The notes beneath the pieces are model-generated. The model was not told where the DNA came from. It worked only from the letters and a program-made list of their open reading frames with translations, and searched no databases. This document shows positions 9,797 to 18,715 of a stretch of 60,053 bases of DNA, in pieces (position 1 is the first letter of the stretch; every line of letters begins with the position of its first letter). The position numbers and the translations under genes were made by a program. Origin of the DNA: an uncultured Gammaproteobacteria bacterium (GTDB lineage: Bacteria > Pseudomonadota > Gammaproteobacteria > Francisellales > CACEW01); assembly GCA_902563055.1 (NCBI GenBank), contig CACEWE010000005.1:1-60053 (forward strand), in the 5' to 3' direction.

Positions 9797-10801
9797 CTAC
9801 ACTCTAGATACAGAAATATCTTCTTTTGAACTTTTATGGTTTTTGTAAAGTCTATCCCTAAAGTTATTAATATTTGCATTTTCACCAGTCTTATCATCAA
9901 TACTCTTGAATAGTTTCTCAGTATATTCTAGAGGCATATTGAAATACTCTTCTATACCCAGACATAGGTCTAAAAACACATAGTGTTCTTTTAAGGCAGT
10001 ATCCATATCATCGTGCCACATATTTTTAAAATCTCTTACACTAAACCTAAAATGATGCGCCTTTTTTAAATACTCGCCTTGAGAAGAATCGTATGCGCTT
10101 GCGGGTTTTTTAGCCCTAACACAATGATTCTTATCATTATCAACAAGAAGATAGGTACTTCCAAGACAAGAAGTATCCAAAGATTCCAAAAAGCCATGTT
10201 TAAGGGTACTGTATTCATAAAGAAATTCTTCGCCAAAAATAGGCAGCCAGTAGTGATTATCCCTATCATAGATTTGAAATTCTATGACCGTTTGATCTTT
10301 TTTACCTGTTTTGGAAAACTTGCAGCGCTTTATTGATAGGTCATCGCCTATATTAGAATTATAATATTTCTTTAATTCATCAAAATTAAATACTCTTGAG
10401 CTTTCTAAACAATATTTCTTTAATAGTTCGTGTATATTACTTGGACTTGTGTTATGTGAATCAAAATCATTAACCCAGTCACCGGCAGTACAAAACCCTA
10501 TTTCAAAACCTTCATTCTCTAGCTCATTGAAAATAGCCTGATAATGGTCTTTCCCTATCAGATAAAAATACGATCCATTATGCTTAATTATATCTTCTTC
10601 TCGCACATTGAATATTCCAATATTAATTGAACCCTTATCATATAAAGTTTTACTTTCACCTGAAGATAAAAAATGAAAAAAGGTATCATCAATATCAAAA
10701 AAGATACGTTTTGCCCTAGGGCCACATAAAAACTCCCAAATCGAACAACACAACATAGGACAAAGGCTTAAACTAAAGCAAAAAAAATAACAAAACCACA
10801 T
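9797..10801 (-). CDS. HAD-like phosphatase-type protein with N-terminal hydrophobic segment, paralogue 2
   Basis: 334 residues from the ATG (complement of 10799-10801); one codon upstream is a GTG. Same architecture as the neighbour at 8703: hydrophobic N-terminus, conserved LCGP just before RIFFDIDDTFF (HAD motif I), GKDHYQAIFNEL, FCTAGDW (motif II region), LKHGFLESL and LLVDNDKNH (motif IV), then MPLEYT. The two proteins are clearly homologous over their whole length, so they arose by tandem duplication that also copied about 45 bases upstream of the start. They have since diverged strongly. Function unknown; an exported or membrane-tethered phosphohydrolase is an inference. Confidence 0.7.
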   Translation of the reverse strand: MWFCYFFCFSLSLCPMLCCSIWEFLCGPRAKRIFFDIDDTFFHFLSSGESKTLYDKGSINIGIFNVREEDIIKHNGSYFYLIGKDHYQAIFNELENEGFEIGFCTAGDWVNDFDSHNTSPSNIHELLKKYCLESSRVFNFDELKKYYNSNIGDDLSIKRCKFSKTGKKDQTVIEFQIYDRDNHYWLPIFGEEFLYEYSTLKHGFLESLDTSCLGSTYLLVDNDKNHCVRAKKPASAYDSSQGEYLKKAHHFRFSVRDFKNMWHDDMDTALKEHYVFLDLCLGIEEYFNMPLEYTEKLFKSIDDKTGENANINNFRDRLYKNHKSSKEDISVSRV

Positions 10802-10817
10802 CACATGATCAAGCTTA

Positions 10818-10834
10818 TTTAAGCAAAAATCAAA
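10818..10834 (-). promoter_or_regulatory. PmrA-box-like direct repeat upstream of HAD paralogue 2
   Basis: On the minus strand TTTGAT-TTTTG-CTTAAA, the same site as at 9681-9697 with one base changed in the first half-site. It lies at the same relative place before the gene. Low-complexity surroundings limit confidence. Confidence 0.3.
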
Positions 10835-10861
10835 TATATTATTTTCTATATGCTAGCGTCC

Positions 10862-11518
10862 TTAGACACCTTCGAGCTCCCCCCATAAAAGCTTATGAAG
10901 CTGAATTTGCAAACGGGCTTTAGATTTAGAATCAAGAATAAAAGCGGCTAAATCTTTTTCTTTAAGCTTTTGGTATACCGGTGAATAAAAAACCTGACAG
11001 CGCTCAAATAACTTATATTGCTTTGCTATACGCTCACTCCAGTCAAAGTCATCCTTATCCATAATCACAAACTTGGCAATATCATGTTTACGCAAAAGAT
11101 CTAAATTTCCATAATGTTGCTGGCTGTCCATTTTTGAAGCCGGAGTTTTAACATCTAAAACCATCTTCACCCGTGGATCCACAGCGTCAATCTTTATAGC
11201 ACCGCCAGTTTCCAAAGAAACTTGGTAGCCAGCATCACACAATGCCTCAAGCAAGTTAAACGCACCAGGCTGAGCTAAAGGCTCGCCACCGGTTACGGTT
11301 ACCATACCACAGTCATAGGGTTGAACCGTTTCTAATATTTTAGCAATAGTAAGCTTCTTGCCTCCAGAAAAAGCATAAGCACTGTCACAATACACACAGC
11401 GCATTGGACAACCGGTAAGCCGCACAAACACGGTCGCTAAACCTGCAGTATCAGCCTCACCTTGCAAAGAATGAAAAATCTCACTGATTCGTAACGGTGC
11501 ATTAAGATCTAATGGCAT
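10862..11518 (-). CDS. queE: 7-carboxy-7-deazaguanine synthase QueE
   Basis: Radical-SAM enzyme that ring-contracts 6-carboxytetrahydropterin to CDG in queuosine biosynthesis. 218 residues, the usual length. The N-terminus ISEIFHSLQGEADTAGLATVFVR is typical, and the radical-SAM CxxxCxxC is C37, C41 and C44 (CPMRCVYCDSAYAF). VTGGEPLAQ is the SAM-binding glycine motif. The gene starts four bases after cpoB ends and closes the ruvB-tol-pal run, an arrangement also common in other gammaproteobacteria (tol-pal-ybgF followed by queE). Confidence 0.95.
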   Translation of the reverse strand: MPLDLNAPLRISEIFHSLQGEADTAGLATVFVRLTGCPMRCVYCDSAYAFSGGKKLTIAKILETVQPYDCGMVTVTGGEPLAQPGAFNLLEALCDAGYQVSLETGGAIKIDAVDPRVKMVLDVKTPASKMDSQQHYGNLDLLRKHDIAKFVIMDKDDFDWSERIAKQYKLFERCQVFYSPVYQKLKEKDLAAFILDSKSKARLQIQLHKLLWGELEGV

Positions 11519-11522
11519 CTTT

Positions 11523-12212
11523 TTATTTGCCCATTTTATCGAGTCGATCCTTAGCCTGAACCGCTAAAACCGTATCTGGATAGTTTTGCACTAAACGGGT
11601 TAACATATCCTGAGCATGCTGTTGGTCACCATTGGTCTGAAAAATCATGCCTAGTTGATATAAAGCATGCGGCGTCTCTTCGCTTTTTGGATTAGAAAGT
11701 ACTTTTTTAAAATAGACCACAGCCTGATCTGGCTGCCCCTTAATTAGGTAAAGCTCACCTAGGTTATAATTTGCACCTGCTATGTCTTGATCCAAAGGAT
11801 AGTATTTTAGATAATCTTCAAAACCCTCAATAGCTGCGGTGTATTGTTGGTCATTCATCAAAGATACCGCACTTTGATAGGCAGACTGAGCCTTCAAGCT
11901 TGTAGTGCTAGTCTTTGCGGTTTTTTTAAGCTCAGGCCTTTTAGATATTGCCTGATCACTAGCATCATTTTTAGCACTTAACTGTAAGGATAAAAGCTGT
12001 ACCTTTGCATCAAGCTTATCTATGGTTTTTTGCATACTATTAACCTGAGAAGATAAACTTTGTACCACCTGAAACTGGGTTTGAAGCTGTGAGACTTTCG
12101 CACTTAAGCTAGAGAGATCCTCACTAGCCCCTGAAATACCCATATTTTGCGCAAAGACAGGACATAGGGCAACAAGCCCTATGACCATAAATGATGACTT
12201 AAAAATGCGCAT
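11523..12212 (-). CDS. cpoB: Cell division coordinator CpoB (YbgF), Tol-Pal accessory protein
   Basis: Periplasmic protein that binds TolA and couples Tol-Pal constriction to peptidoglycan synthesis. 229 residues: a signal peptide (to about FAQ, residue 22), a coiled-coil trimerisation segment (about 28-80, LSSLSAKVSQLQ...), a short linker, and TPR repeats (about 108-225, for example YQSAVSLMNDQQYTAAIEGFEDYL and NYNLGELYLIKGQPDQAVVYF). The start ATG overlaps the pal stop as TAATG, implying translational coupling. Confidence 0.93.
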   Translation of the reverse strand: MRIFKSSFMVIGLVALCPVFAQNMGISGASEDLSSLSAKVSQLQTQFQVVQSLSSQVNSMQKTIDKLDAKVQLLSLQLSAKNDASDQAISKRPELKKTAKTSTTSLKAQSAYQSAVSLMNDQQYTAAIEGFEDYLKYYPLDQDIAGANYNLGELYLIKGQPDQAVVYFKKVLSNPKSEETPHALYQLGMIFQTNGDQQHAQDMLTRLVQNYPDTVLAVQAKDRLDKMGK

Positions 12213-12805
12213 TAAGCTGCCCCAGTATTACAAGTGGCACCATATGAGAATACTGCACGACGATCAAGCGTATACGCTTTTACCCAATCCCCACCAAAAT
12301 CATTTGGAGTTGCTGCTGGTTTTTGATCGCCATAACTCACCGTGCAAACTTGATCTGCGGTTACGCCATGATCTAACATGTAGGATTTAACAGAATCGGC
12401 ACGACGCTGTGCTAAATGAAGATTATAATTATTAGACCCTCTTGGATCCGTATGACCTGCAACAAGCACTTTCTCTTGAGGATGCGCAAGTAAGTAATCA
12501 ACGTTTTGATCTACTATTTTTTGCGCTTGACCTTCAATGCTTGATTGATCAAAACCAAAATACACAGTTTTGCCATCACTTTGGCTGTTGGCATCAAAGG
12601 CTATTTTACGTGATGCGGCATTGGTAGCCTTGGTATTTTTACCATAAAACGCTTTTTGGCCCTGAAAACTATTGGCCTGCGTGGTTCTTTGACCATCATG
12701 AATAATAGGTGCGCCATAATCACTAGAACGCAAGCCTTTCATACAGCCGCTTAAAGGTAATATTACCATGGAACTTACTATTATTGCCTGTGCTATTTTT
12801 TTCAT
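12212..12805 (-). CDS. pal: Peptidoglycan-associated lipoprotein Pal
   Basis: Outer-membrane lipoprotein whose OmpA-like domain binds meso-DAP of peptidoglycan and, with TolB, anchors the outer membrane. 197 residues from the ATG at 12805: signal MKKIAQAIIVSSMVILPLSGC with lipobox LSGC (lipidated Cys about residue 21). The OmpA_C domain shows VYFGFDQSSIEGQAQ, VAGHTDPRGSNNYN, LAQRRADSVK and the VSYGDQKP block. A longer frame to 12841 lacks support; AAAGGATG lies just upstream of 12805. It follows tolB by 14 bases. Confidence 0.96.
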   Translation of the reverse strand: MKKIAQAIIVSSMVILPLSGCMKGLRSSDYGAPIIHDGQRTTQANSFQGQKAFYGKNTKATNAASRKIAFDANSQSDGKTVYFGFDQSSIEGQAQKIVDQNVDYLLAHPQEKVLVAGHTDPRGSNNYNLHLAQRRADSVKSYMLDHGVTADQVCTVSYGDQKPAATPNDFGGDWVKAYTLDRRAVFSYGATCNTGAA

Positions 12806-12819
12806 TATTTCATCCTTTC

Positions 12820-14112
12820 TTATGTTAAAAATCCAGACCATGCCACTGCCTGCACCGCCCCTAGTTGTGTTGCTAATTTTTTATGCATTGTGCCATCTAT
12901 TGCTACAAATGCCAAGTGGCCACCAGCATTTTTATAATCAGTAACATACGCAATCATTTGGCCATTTGGCGCCACCGCTAAAGATTTATCTAAGGTGCTT
13001 TTAGATAAGGGCTCTATTTGCCCAGAATAAAGGTCTAATAAAGAGAGAACAATACCGCCACCTGATGCCTCTTGATGCAATAAAGCAATTTTTTGACCAT
13101 CAGCAACATAATGAGGATCAAAGTTTTGCTTACCCGAAACACTAAGCTTATGTACACTCTTAGTCGCAAAATCATACGCGTAAACCTGTAAATTACCCTC
13201 ACGATCAGATACAAACGCTAATGATTTCCCATTTGGAGCAAAACTGGGCGAGGTATTGGTGCCCTGTTTGGTAAGGGCAATTAAATTACCATATTGCATG
13301 TTCAGTTGATATAGGTTGGTTTGATCGCCTGCGCCTTTGGTAAGGGCCATCACCATACTTTTACTATTTGGCGCATACGTTGGCGCACTGTTGATACCTT
13401 GAAAATCAGCCAAAACATAGCGCTTAGCAGAAGCCAAATCCATTTGATAAACCTTCATCTGACTATTGTCATAACTTACATAGGAAATAGATCTCCCATC
13501 TGGAGAAAATGTTGGGGTAATAATGGGCTCACTTTGCGATAAAATAAGTTGTGGATTGCTGCCATCATACTTGCTGATAAGCAACTGATAGGTCCAGTTG
13601 TTGTACTGATCCATTTTGTGGCGCACGATAGCCAAATGGGTTTGGAAATAACCACGTTTACCGGTAATATTTTCATACCATGCATCGGCAATTTGATGGC
13701 CTAGTGCACTCAAATCTTTAGAGGAAATATCTGAAAACTGTTTTTGCCATAGCGTTTGACCAGAAGCTACCGCAACAAGGCGTCCATCAACTGTATAACT
13801 ACCATTACTACTTGGCTGAGTTTTTAGGATCATGACATAGTCTAGTACTGGTTTTTGTTTTTGCCACGCGGGAATATTAATAGCGCTACTCGTTAAGGCT
13901 TGAAAATGAAAAGAACCGGTAAAATTAAAATCATTTTTTATAGTTTGCACCAGGGCGTCAGAAGTATCTGGACTTGATTGATTGATTAAGGCTACCTGAT
14001 AGGCACGGTTAACGCCTTTATAAATAGGAATTTCCACTGCAGCAAAGCTTAAGGAAACCCCAAGCACCCATAGCAAAAAAACACAACAAAAACCCTGTTT
14101 TTTAAAGATCAT
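12820..14112 (-). CDS. tolB: Tol-Pal system beta-propeller protein TolB
   Basis: Periplasmic six-bladed beta-propeller that binds Pal and TolA. 430 residues as usual: signal peptide (FCCVFLLWVLGVSLSFAAVEI), N-terminal TolB domain (DALVQTIKNDFNFTGSF), and repeated propeller blades with the WD40-like signature PTFSPDGRSISYVS, PTYAPNSKSMVMAL, PSFAPNGKSLAFVSDREG, and VAPNGQMIAYVTDY. The start comes directly after the tolA stop. Confidence 0.96.
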   Translation of the reverse strand: MIFKKQGFCCVFLLWVLGVSLSFAAVEIPIYKGVNRAYQVALINQSSPDTSDALVQTIKNDFNFTGSFHFQALTSSAINIPAWQKQKPVLDYVMILKTQPSSNGSYTVDGRLVAVASGQTLWQKQFSDISSKDLSALGHQIADAWYENITGKRGYFQTHLAIVRHKMDQYNNWTYQLLISKYDGSNPQLILSQSEPIITPTFSPDGRSISYVSYDNSQMKVYQMDLASAKRYVLADFQGINSAPTYAPNSKSMVMALTKGAGDQTNLYQLNMQYGNLIALTKQGTNTSPSFAPNGKSLAFVSDREGNLQVYAYDFATKSVHKLSVSGKQNFDPHYVADGQKIALLHQEASGGGIVLSLLDLYSGQIEPLSKSTLDKSLAVAPNGQMIAYVTDYKNAGGHLAFVAIDGTMHKKLATQLGAVQAVAWSGFLT

Positions 14113-14113
14113 A

Positions 14114-14914
14114 TTAGGCCTTATCTTGATTATTAAATGACAATTTTATCACAGAAAATGCATTTGCCAAGCCCGGATTTTCAGGTAAAGGCAGCGGCGT
14201 TGCCCGACGCACTGCCATCATAGCCTGATTGTCAAATGCCCTATCTCCAGAGCTTTTTGCAACCTGGACCTCTTCAACCGCTCCAGTTTGGGTATTGACA
14301 TCGATCGTTAGATCCACCACCAAAACCTTTTTTTGATTATAAAGATTAATCCAATTGGCCGATATTTTATGTTGAATCGCAAGCATCGCTTGTTGTTTTT
14401 GCTGATTTTGCCAACTTGCAAAACGCGCTTGCGCCGCTTTTTTCTTGGCTATTTCTGCAAGCTCTTGCTTACTTGGCCCTTTAGGTTTTTGAACCTGCTT
14501 TGGCGGCGGCGTACTTTTAGCCACCACTTTTGGTTTCGGTTTTGGTTTTGCTTGAGGTTTGGCAATCGGCTTTTTCTTAGGCAGCTTTGCCACCTTCACT
14601 GGCGCTGGCTTTGGCTTTGGCTTTGGCTTTGGTTTAGGCTGGAGCTTGACCTTTTTAATAGGCGCTATTTTTTTTACCACCTCTGGCTTTGGCGCCATCA
14701 TCACCAACTGAGCCTGAATAATTTGATTTTCTGGTTTAATCTCTATTTGCATTGGCTGCTTATGAAACCAAGAAAAAATAACAACAAGTAAAGGTACCAC
14801 AAGTAATAAACTCACATGCAAACTAAAAGCATAGCCCAGCGGAGTTTTTAGCCGAAGCCTTATGATGTACAACGCATGTTTAAGCTGTGATTTAGACGGT
14901 AGTTTTTTGCGCAT
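14114..14914 (-). CDS. tolA: TolA, inner-membrane linker of the Tol-Pal system (short, Lys-Pro-rich)
   Basis: TolA spans the periplasm between TolQR and TolB-Pal. The product is 266 residues: one N-terminal transmembrane segment (YAFSLHVSLLLVVPLLVVIFSW), then a Lys/Pro-rich stretch (repeated KPKP) and a short Ala/Lys/Gln helix, then a TonB/TolA C-terminal domain (VDLTIDVNTQTGAVEEVQV). E. coli TolA is about 420 residues with a long helical domain II; here that domain is mostly replaced by a TonB-like KP spacer. The ATG at 14914 is preferred to the GTG at 14917. The 5' end overlaps tolR by about 23 bases. Confidence 0.88.
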   Translation of the reverse strand: MRKKLPSKSQLKHALYIIRLRLKTPLGYAFSLHVSLLLVVPLLVVIFSWFHKQPMQIEIKPENQIIQAQLVMMAPKPEVVKKIAPIKKVKLQPKPKPKPKPKPAPVKVAKLPKKKPIAKPQAKPKPKPKVVAKSTPPPKQVQKPKGPSKQELAEIAKKKAAQARFASWQNQQKQQAMLAIQHKISANWINLYNQKKVLVVDLTIDVNTQTGAVEEVQVAKSSGDRAFDNQAMMAVRRATPLPLPENPGLANAFSVIKLSFNNQDKA

Positions 14915-15326
14915 CACTTAACAACCCCAACTTATGCCAACCCGATTGCTGTAATTGCGCCATCAAGGATACGACCTTTCCATAGGCTATGGATTGATCG
15001 GCACGAATCAGTAGGGTTTGTTGATGATTTTGATCCTTTAGCTGCATTATTAAACTCGCCATAGGCAAGGGTTTGTTTTTGATAATAGATTGATTGTAAT
15101 ACAACTGCCCTTGTTTGTTGATAGAGACCACCAAGGCTTTTTGTTGATCAGAAATTGCTTGAGATGTAGCCTTAGGCAAATCTATTTTGACCCCCTGGGT
15201 TAAAAGTGGCGTGGTGACCATAAATATAACCAACAACACCAACATAACATCCACATAGGGTACGATGTTAATGGTGGCCATAATGCGCCCTCTTGCGCGT
15301 CTTTGGTATCGTGATCTACTTCGCAT
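14892..15326 (-). CDS. tolR: TolR, ExbD-family stator protein
   Basis: Inner-membrane partner of TolQ that couples the proton-motive force to TolA. About 144 residues: a short basic N-terminus, one transmembrane helix with the essential aspartate in NIVPYVDVMLVLLVIFMVTTP, and a periplasmic ExbD fold (VSINKQGQLYYN). The start is either ATG 15326 or GTG 15335; neither has a clear ribosome site, and both overlap the tolQ stop, suggesting coupling. Confidence 0.93.
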   Translation of the reverse strand: MRSRSRYQRRARGRIMATINIVPYVDVMLVLLVIFMVTTPLLTQGVKIDLPKATSQAISDQQKALVVSINKQGQLYYNQSIIKNKPLPMASLIMQLKDQNHQQTLLIRADQSIAYGKVVSLMAQLQQSGWHKLGLLSDAQKTTV

Positions 15327-16014
15327 ACGCAGCACTTGAAACGTCTAATAATTGATGCTGTAAATAGCTTAAAAGATCAGACTGAAAATAATCACACTCT
15401 CCCATGAGCGAATCAGAGGCGGTTTGAAAACGGTTGTAAGCAATCACGGCAGGAATAGCGACAAACAAACCCATCGCTGTTGCAATTAAAGCTTCTGCAA
15501 TACCAGGGGCCACCATCGAAAGCGTTGCCTGCTGCACGGAACCTAGTGCAGTAAAAGCACCCATAATACCCCAAACTGTCCCAAAAAGCCCCACAAAAGG
15601 TGAGACTGAACCAATGGTCGCTAAAGTTGATAAATGACTATCTAGTCGACTTTGCTCTTTTATCAAAGCCCCCTCAATAGCACGCTCAATGCCAATCATC
15701 TTGCTGGCATGATCGCCGCCCTTTTGCTCTTTAACCCGCATAAAAGCCTTATATGCGGCGCAAAACACACGCCCTGTACCAAATTGCACCATGGAGGCAT
15801 TTTGAACCCGTGCAAACAACGCCCGTAAATCTTTACTGGACCAATACAAATCTCGAAATTGCTCCATCCATGCTTTAGCCCGCTTTTGTAATAAATAACG
15901 ATCAAAAATAATCGCCCAAGACCATACCGATGTGGCCAACAGCAACAACATAATACATTTTACAATAGGGTCTGCTGCAAAAATAAGATGCCAAAAAGAT
16001 AAAGAGGTCTGCAT
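15316..16014 (-). CDS. tolQ: TolQ, ExbB/MotA-family proton channel protein
   Basis: Inner-membrane motor subunit of Tol-Pal. 232 residues with three transmembrane helices: IMLLLLATSVWSWAIIFDRY near the N-terminus, then the typical pair TIGSVSPFVGLFGTVWGIM and APGIAEALIATAMGLFVAIPAV, which hold the MotA/ExbB signature. Ribosome site AAGGAA six bases before ATG. It starts nine bases after ruvB. The ybgC gene that usually precedes tolQ is missing here. Confidence 0.95.
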   Translation of the reverse strand: MQTSLSFWHLIFAADPIVKCIMLLLLATSVWSWAIIFDRYLLQKRAKAWMEQFRDLYWSSKDLRALFARVQNASMVQFGTGRVFCAAYKAFMRVKEQKGGDHASKMIGIERAIEGALIKEQSRLDSHLSTLATIGSVSPFVGLFGTVWGIMGAFTALGSVQQATLSMVAPGIAEALIATAMGLFVAIPAVIAYNRFQTASDSLMGECDYFQSDLLSYLQHQLLDVSSAAYAK

Positions 16015-16023
16015 AAAGGTTCC

Positions 16024-17103
16024 TTACTCAAATAGTGATTCTTGTGAAATAGCGATATTAAAATGTTCAAATGCCCTGCGACTGGCCACCCGACCTCTTG
16101 GTGTACGAATTAAAAAGCCTTGCTGAATAAGATAGGGCTCGATCACATCTTCTAAAGTATTTTTTTCCTCACCCACCATTGCCGCAAGTGAATCCAAACC
16201 CACCGGCCCACCATCAAACTGTACCATAATGGCTTTTAATAGTTTGTGATCCATGTAATCTAAACCGCTTAAATCAACATTAAGTTTTTCTAATGCTTCA
16301 TTAGCAAGCTGCCTATTGAGCTTAGAAACCTTTTTAACCTGCGCATAATCACGCACTCGACGCAAAAGGCGATTGGCAATCCGTGGGGTGCCTCTTGAAC
16401 GCTTAGCAATTTCTAAAGCACTGCCTTGATCCAAATCGAGTTTTAAAATACCCGCTGAACGCATAATAATATGCTGCAAGTCTTCAGGACTGTAAAATTC
16501 CAAACGAGACACAATACCAAAGCGGTCACGTAGTGGCGCGGTTAGCAAACCACTTCTGGTGGTTGCCCCAACCAAAGTAAAAGGTGGCAAATCTAGTTTG
16601 ATAGAACGCGCTGCAGGACCTTCGCCAATCATAATATCAAGTTGATAATCTTCCATAGCTGGATAGAGAATTTCTTCAATGGCCGGGCTCATACGATGAA
16701 TTTCATCAATAAAAAGTACATCCCCTGGCTTCAGGTTAGTTAGCAGCGCAGCCAAATCGCCTGCTTTTTCTAAAACCGGCCCTGAGGTCTGCCGAAAGCC
16801 CACCCCAAGTTCTTTGGCTATAATATGCGAAAGCGTGGTTTTACCAAGACCTGGAGGCCCTGAAATTAAAACATGGTCTAAGGCCTCCAAGGCGCCCTCT
16901 TGTTGCCGCGCTTTGGAAGCTTCAATGTAAATAGCCATCATATCGGTTATTTGTTTTTGGCCGCGATACTCAGCCAAAGAACCCGGCCGCATAGCCTTAT
17001 CATAAGCTTTGTCTTCGCTCATAGGTTCAGGAACAATGTGGTCACTTCGCGTTTGCTCAGGCTCAGAGTGTGTGGAAGTAAGCTGATCTTTTTTTATAGC
17101 CAT
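16024..17103 (-). CDS. ruvB: Holliday junction branch-migration ATPase RuvB
   Basis: Hexameric AAA+ motor that drives Holliday-junction branch migration with RuvA. 359 residues: Walker [10 protein letters not shown] (82-90), Walker B DEIH (133-136), sensor ATTRSG, arginine-finger region PLRDRFGI, and a C-terminal winged helix ([17 protein letters not shown]). The first 30 residues form a longer, variable N-terminal extension than in E. coli RuvB (336 residues). It opens the tol run; ruvA and ruvC are not in the window. Confidence 0.96.
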   Translation of the reverse strand: MAIKKDQLTSTHSEPEQTRSDHIVPEPMSEDKAYDKAMRPGSLAEYRGQKQITDMMAIYIEASKARQQEGALEALDHVLISGPPGLGKTTLSHIIAKELGVGFRQTSGPVLEKAGDLAALLTNLKPGDVLFIDEIHRMSPAIEEILYPAMEDYQLDIMIGEGPAARSIKLDLPPFTLVGATTRSGLLTAPLRDRFGIVSRLEFYSPEDLQHIIMRSAGILKLDLDQGSALEIAKRSRGTPRIANRLLRRVRDYAQVKKVSKLNRQLANEALEKLNVDLSGLDYMDHKLLKAIMVQFDGGPVGLDSLAAMVGEEKNTLEDVIEPYLIQQGFLIRTPRGRVASRRAFEHFNIAISQESLFE

Positions 17104-17200
17104 AGTAATCTCAAATAAGAATTTTTATCTTATAGTGTTGTGTTTAGGGACAGAATCTTGTAGATTATAGCAACTTTCATTTTGCGCGGCAATTGTAACA

Positions 17201-18715
17201 GTGTACAAATTTGCACTTTTTTTTGGACTTATTTCTTTAAGCGTTTCATCCTTTGCTTTTGTTGATAGTGACGGTCATGCTTACCTGCCCATCGAGGCTC
17301 ACACCAGTGAAGCAACTCCAAAGCCAAACGCATTTAATACAGAAAATAATCCAAAAAAAATAACACTACAACAAGCCATCATCATGGCTATAAAACAAAA
17401 TGCCACTTTGCAAATTGCAATCAAAAATCGGAAAAAATCTTTTTATGACTTAGTAGATGCCAAAGGCACTTTTCATCCTAAGTTAAGCTTAAGTAGTAAT
17501 GTGCAAAGAACCCATAGTGGCGACGGTAGCATTACCAACAGTTATAGTGTGGGGCCGCACCTAAGCTGGAAGGCACCAACAGGCACCCAAATAGATGCCG
17601 ACTATTATTACAATCCCAGCAAAATCTATCACAGCACTGACCCTGCTGAAACAGAAAAAACTCAATATGATCTTTCCATCACCCAGCCATTGATGCAAGG
17701 CAGAAGCATCAAGGCTAATATGGCTGACCTTGATAACGCCTATGACGAACAACACATTCAAGATTTCCAGCTACAGCAAAGCATTCAAAAAACTATTGAA
17801 ACCATCGCTAATGATTACTACGCTGCACAAGCAGCGATGATACAACTTTCCCATGCTAAAACTGCGCAACAACAAGCAGAAAAACAGTTACAAGCCGCCA
17901 CAGAAAAACTCAAAGATGGCCGTATTCCAGGCATAGACTTAACCCAAAGTCACCTTAGTGCACTAGATGCAAAAAACGCCACTCTAAAGGCCCAAGACGC
18001 ACTTATGCAAAGTAAAACCCAACTGGCTAATGATCTTGGCATAGACGCGCATCAAATGCCAGATATTGAGGAAAACTTTGCAGTGAAGCCGCACACGGTA
18101 ACGGCTGACCAAGCACTTGCTGATGCCAAAGCACACAATTTAGATTTAAAAATTCAACAATTTCAATATCAACAAAAACAACGCTCCTTGATAGCCTCAA
18201 GTGACAAAAGAAAAATGACCATGGATCTAAAACTTGACTTTAATCACTACAGTACAGCCAATCAAATTGCCTCAAGCGTGACTAAAAATGACAATCGTAC
18301 CGCCTCGCTAAACTTTAATATTCCACTAGATTATAATAGCGATGAAAAACAGCGCCTTCAGGATGCCATAGACCTTCAAACCCAGCAAATAGATAATGCC
18401 AATACGCTTGGAAACCTTCAAAACAATGTCAAAAGCGCGGTTGATTCTCTCAACAGCACCTATAGCCAAGTGCAACAAGCGCAAACTGCACTGCAATTAG
18501 CGCAAAAAAATGCCAAGGCTGCGCATATTAAATATCAATACGGCCGCATTAGTGCCTTTGAATTATCACAACAATTGCAACAATACCAATCTAGTTTAGA
18601 TGCCTTAACCAATGCTAAACTTGATTATCAAAAACAATGGATTGCTTATCAAATACAAACCGGAACCTTGCTTGAGAACTGGCATATCCATATTAAGGAA
18701 AACCACTATGTTTAA
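17201..18715 (+). CDS. TolC-family outer-membrane efflux protein
   Basis: Outer-membrane channel of a tripartite exporter. 504 residues: signal peptide (MYKFALFFGLISLSVSSFAF), then two OEP-type repeats of beta barrel plus long alpha-helical coiled coils (ITLQQAIIMAIKQNATLQIAIKNRKKSFYD; later TADQALADAKAHNLDLKIQQFQYQQKQR). Gln/Ala-rich helices dominate. The start is the GTG at 17201; no better start is seen. The stop overlaps the start of the adaptor gene by 8 bases, so the three genes form one operon. Confidence 0.88.
   Translation: MYKFALFFGLISLSVSSFAFVDSDGHAYLPIEAHTSEATPKPNAFNTENNPKKITLQQAIIMAIKQNATLQIAIKNRKKSFYDLVDAKGTFHPKLSLSSNVQRTHSGDGSITNSYSVGPHLSWKAPTGTQIDADYYYNPSKIYHSTDPAETEKTQYDLSITQPLMQGRSIKANMADLDNAYDEQHIQDFQLQQSIQKTIETIANDYYAAQAAMIQLSHAKTAQQQAEKQLQAATEKLKDGRIPGIDLTQSHLSALDAKNATLKAQDALMQSKTQLANDLGIDAHQMPDIEENFAVKPHTVTADQALADAKAHNLDLKIQQFQYQQKQRSLIASSDKRKMTMDLKLDFNHYSTANQIASSVTKNDNRTASLNFNIPLDYNSDEKQRLQDAIDLQTQQIDNANTLGNLQNNVKSAVDSLNSTYSQVQQAQTALQLAQKNAKAAHIKYQYGRISAFELSQQLQQYQSSLDALTNAKLDYQKQWIAYQIQTGTLLENWHIHIKENHYV

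Noticed and set aside
14333..14791. 152-residue plus-strand ORF rich in Trp/Leu/Phe opposite tolA
   Set aside because: It is the antisense of the KP repeat of tolA; composition follows from that repeat, with no ribosome site.
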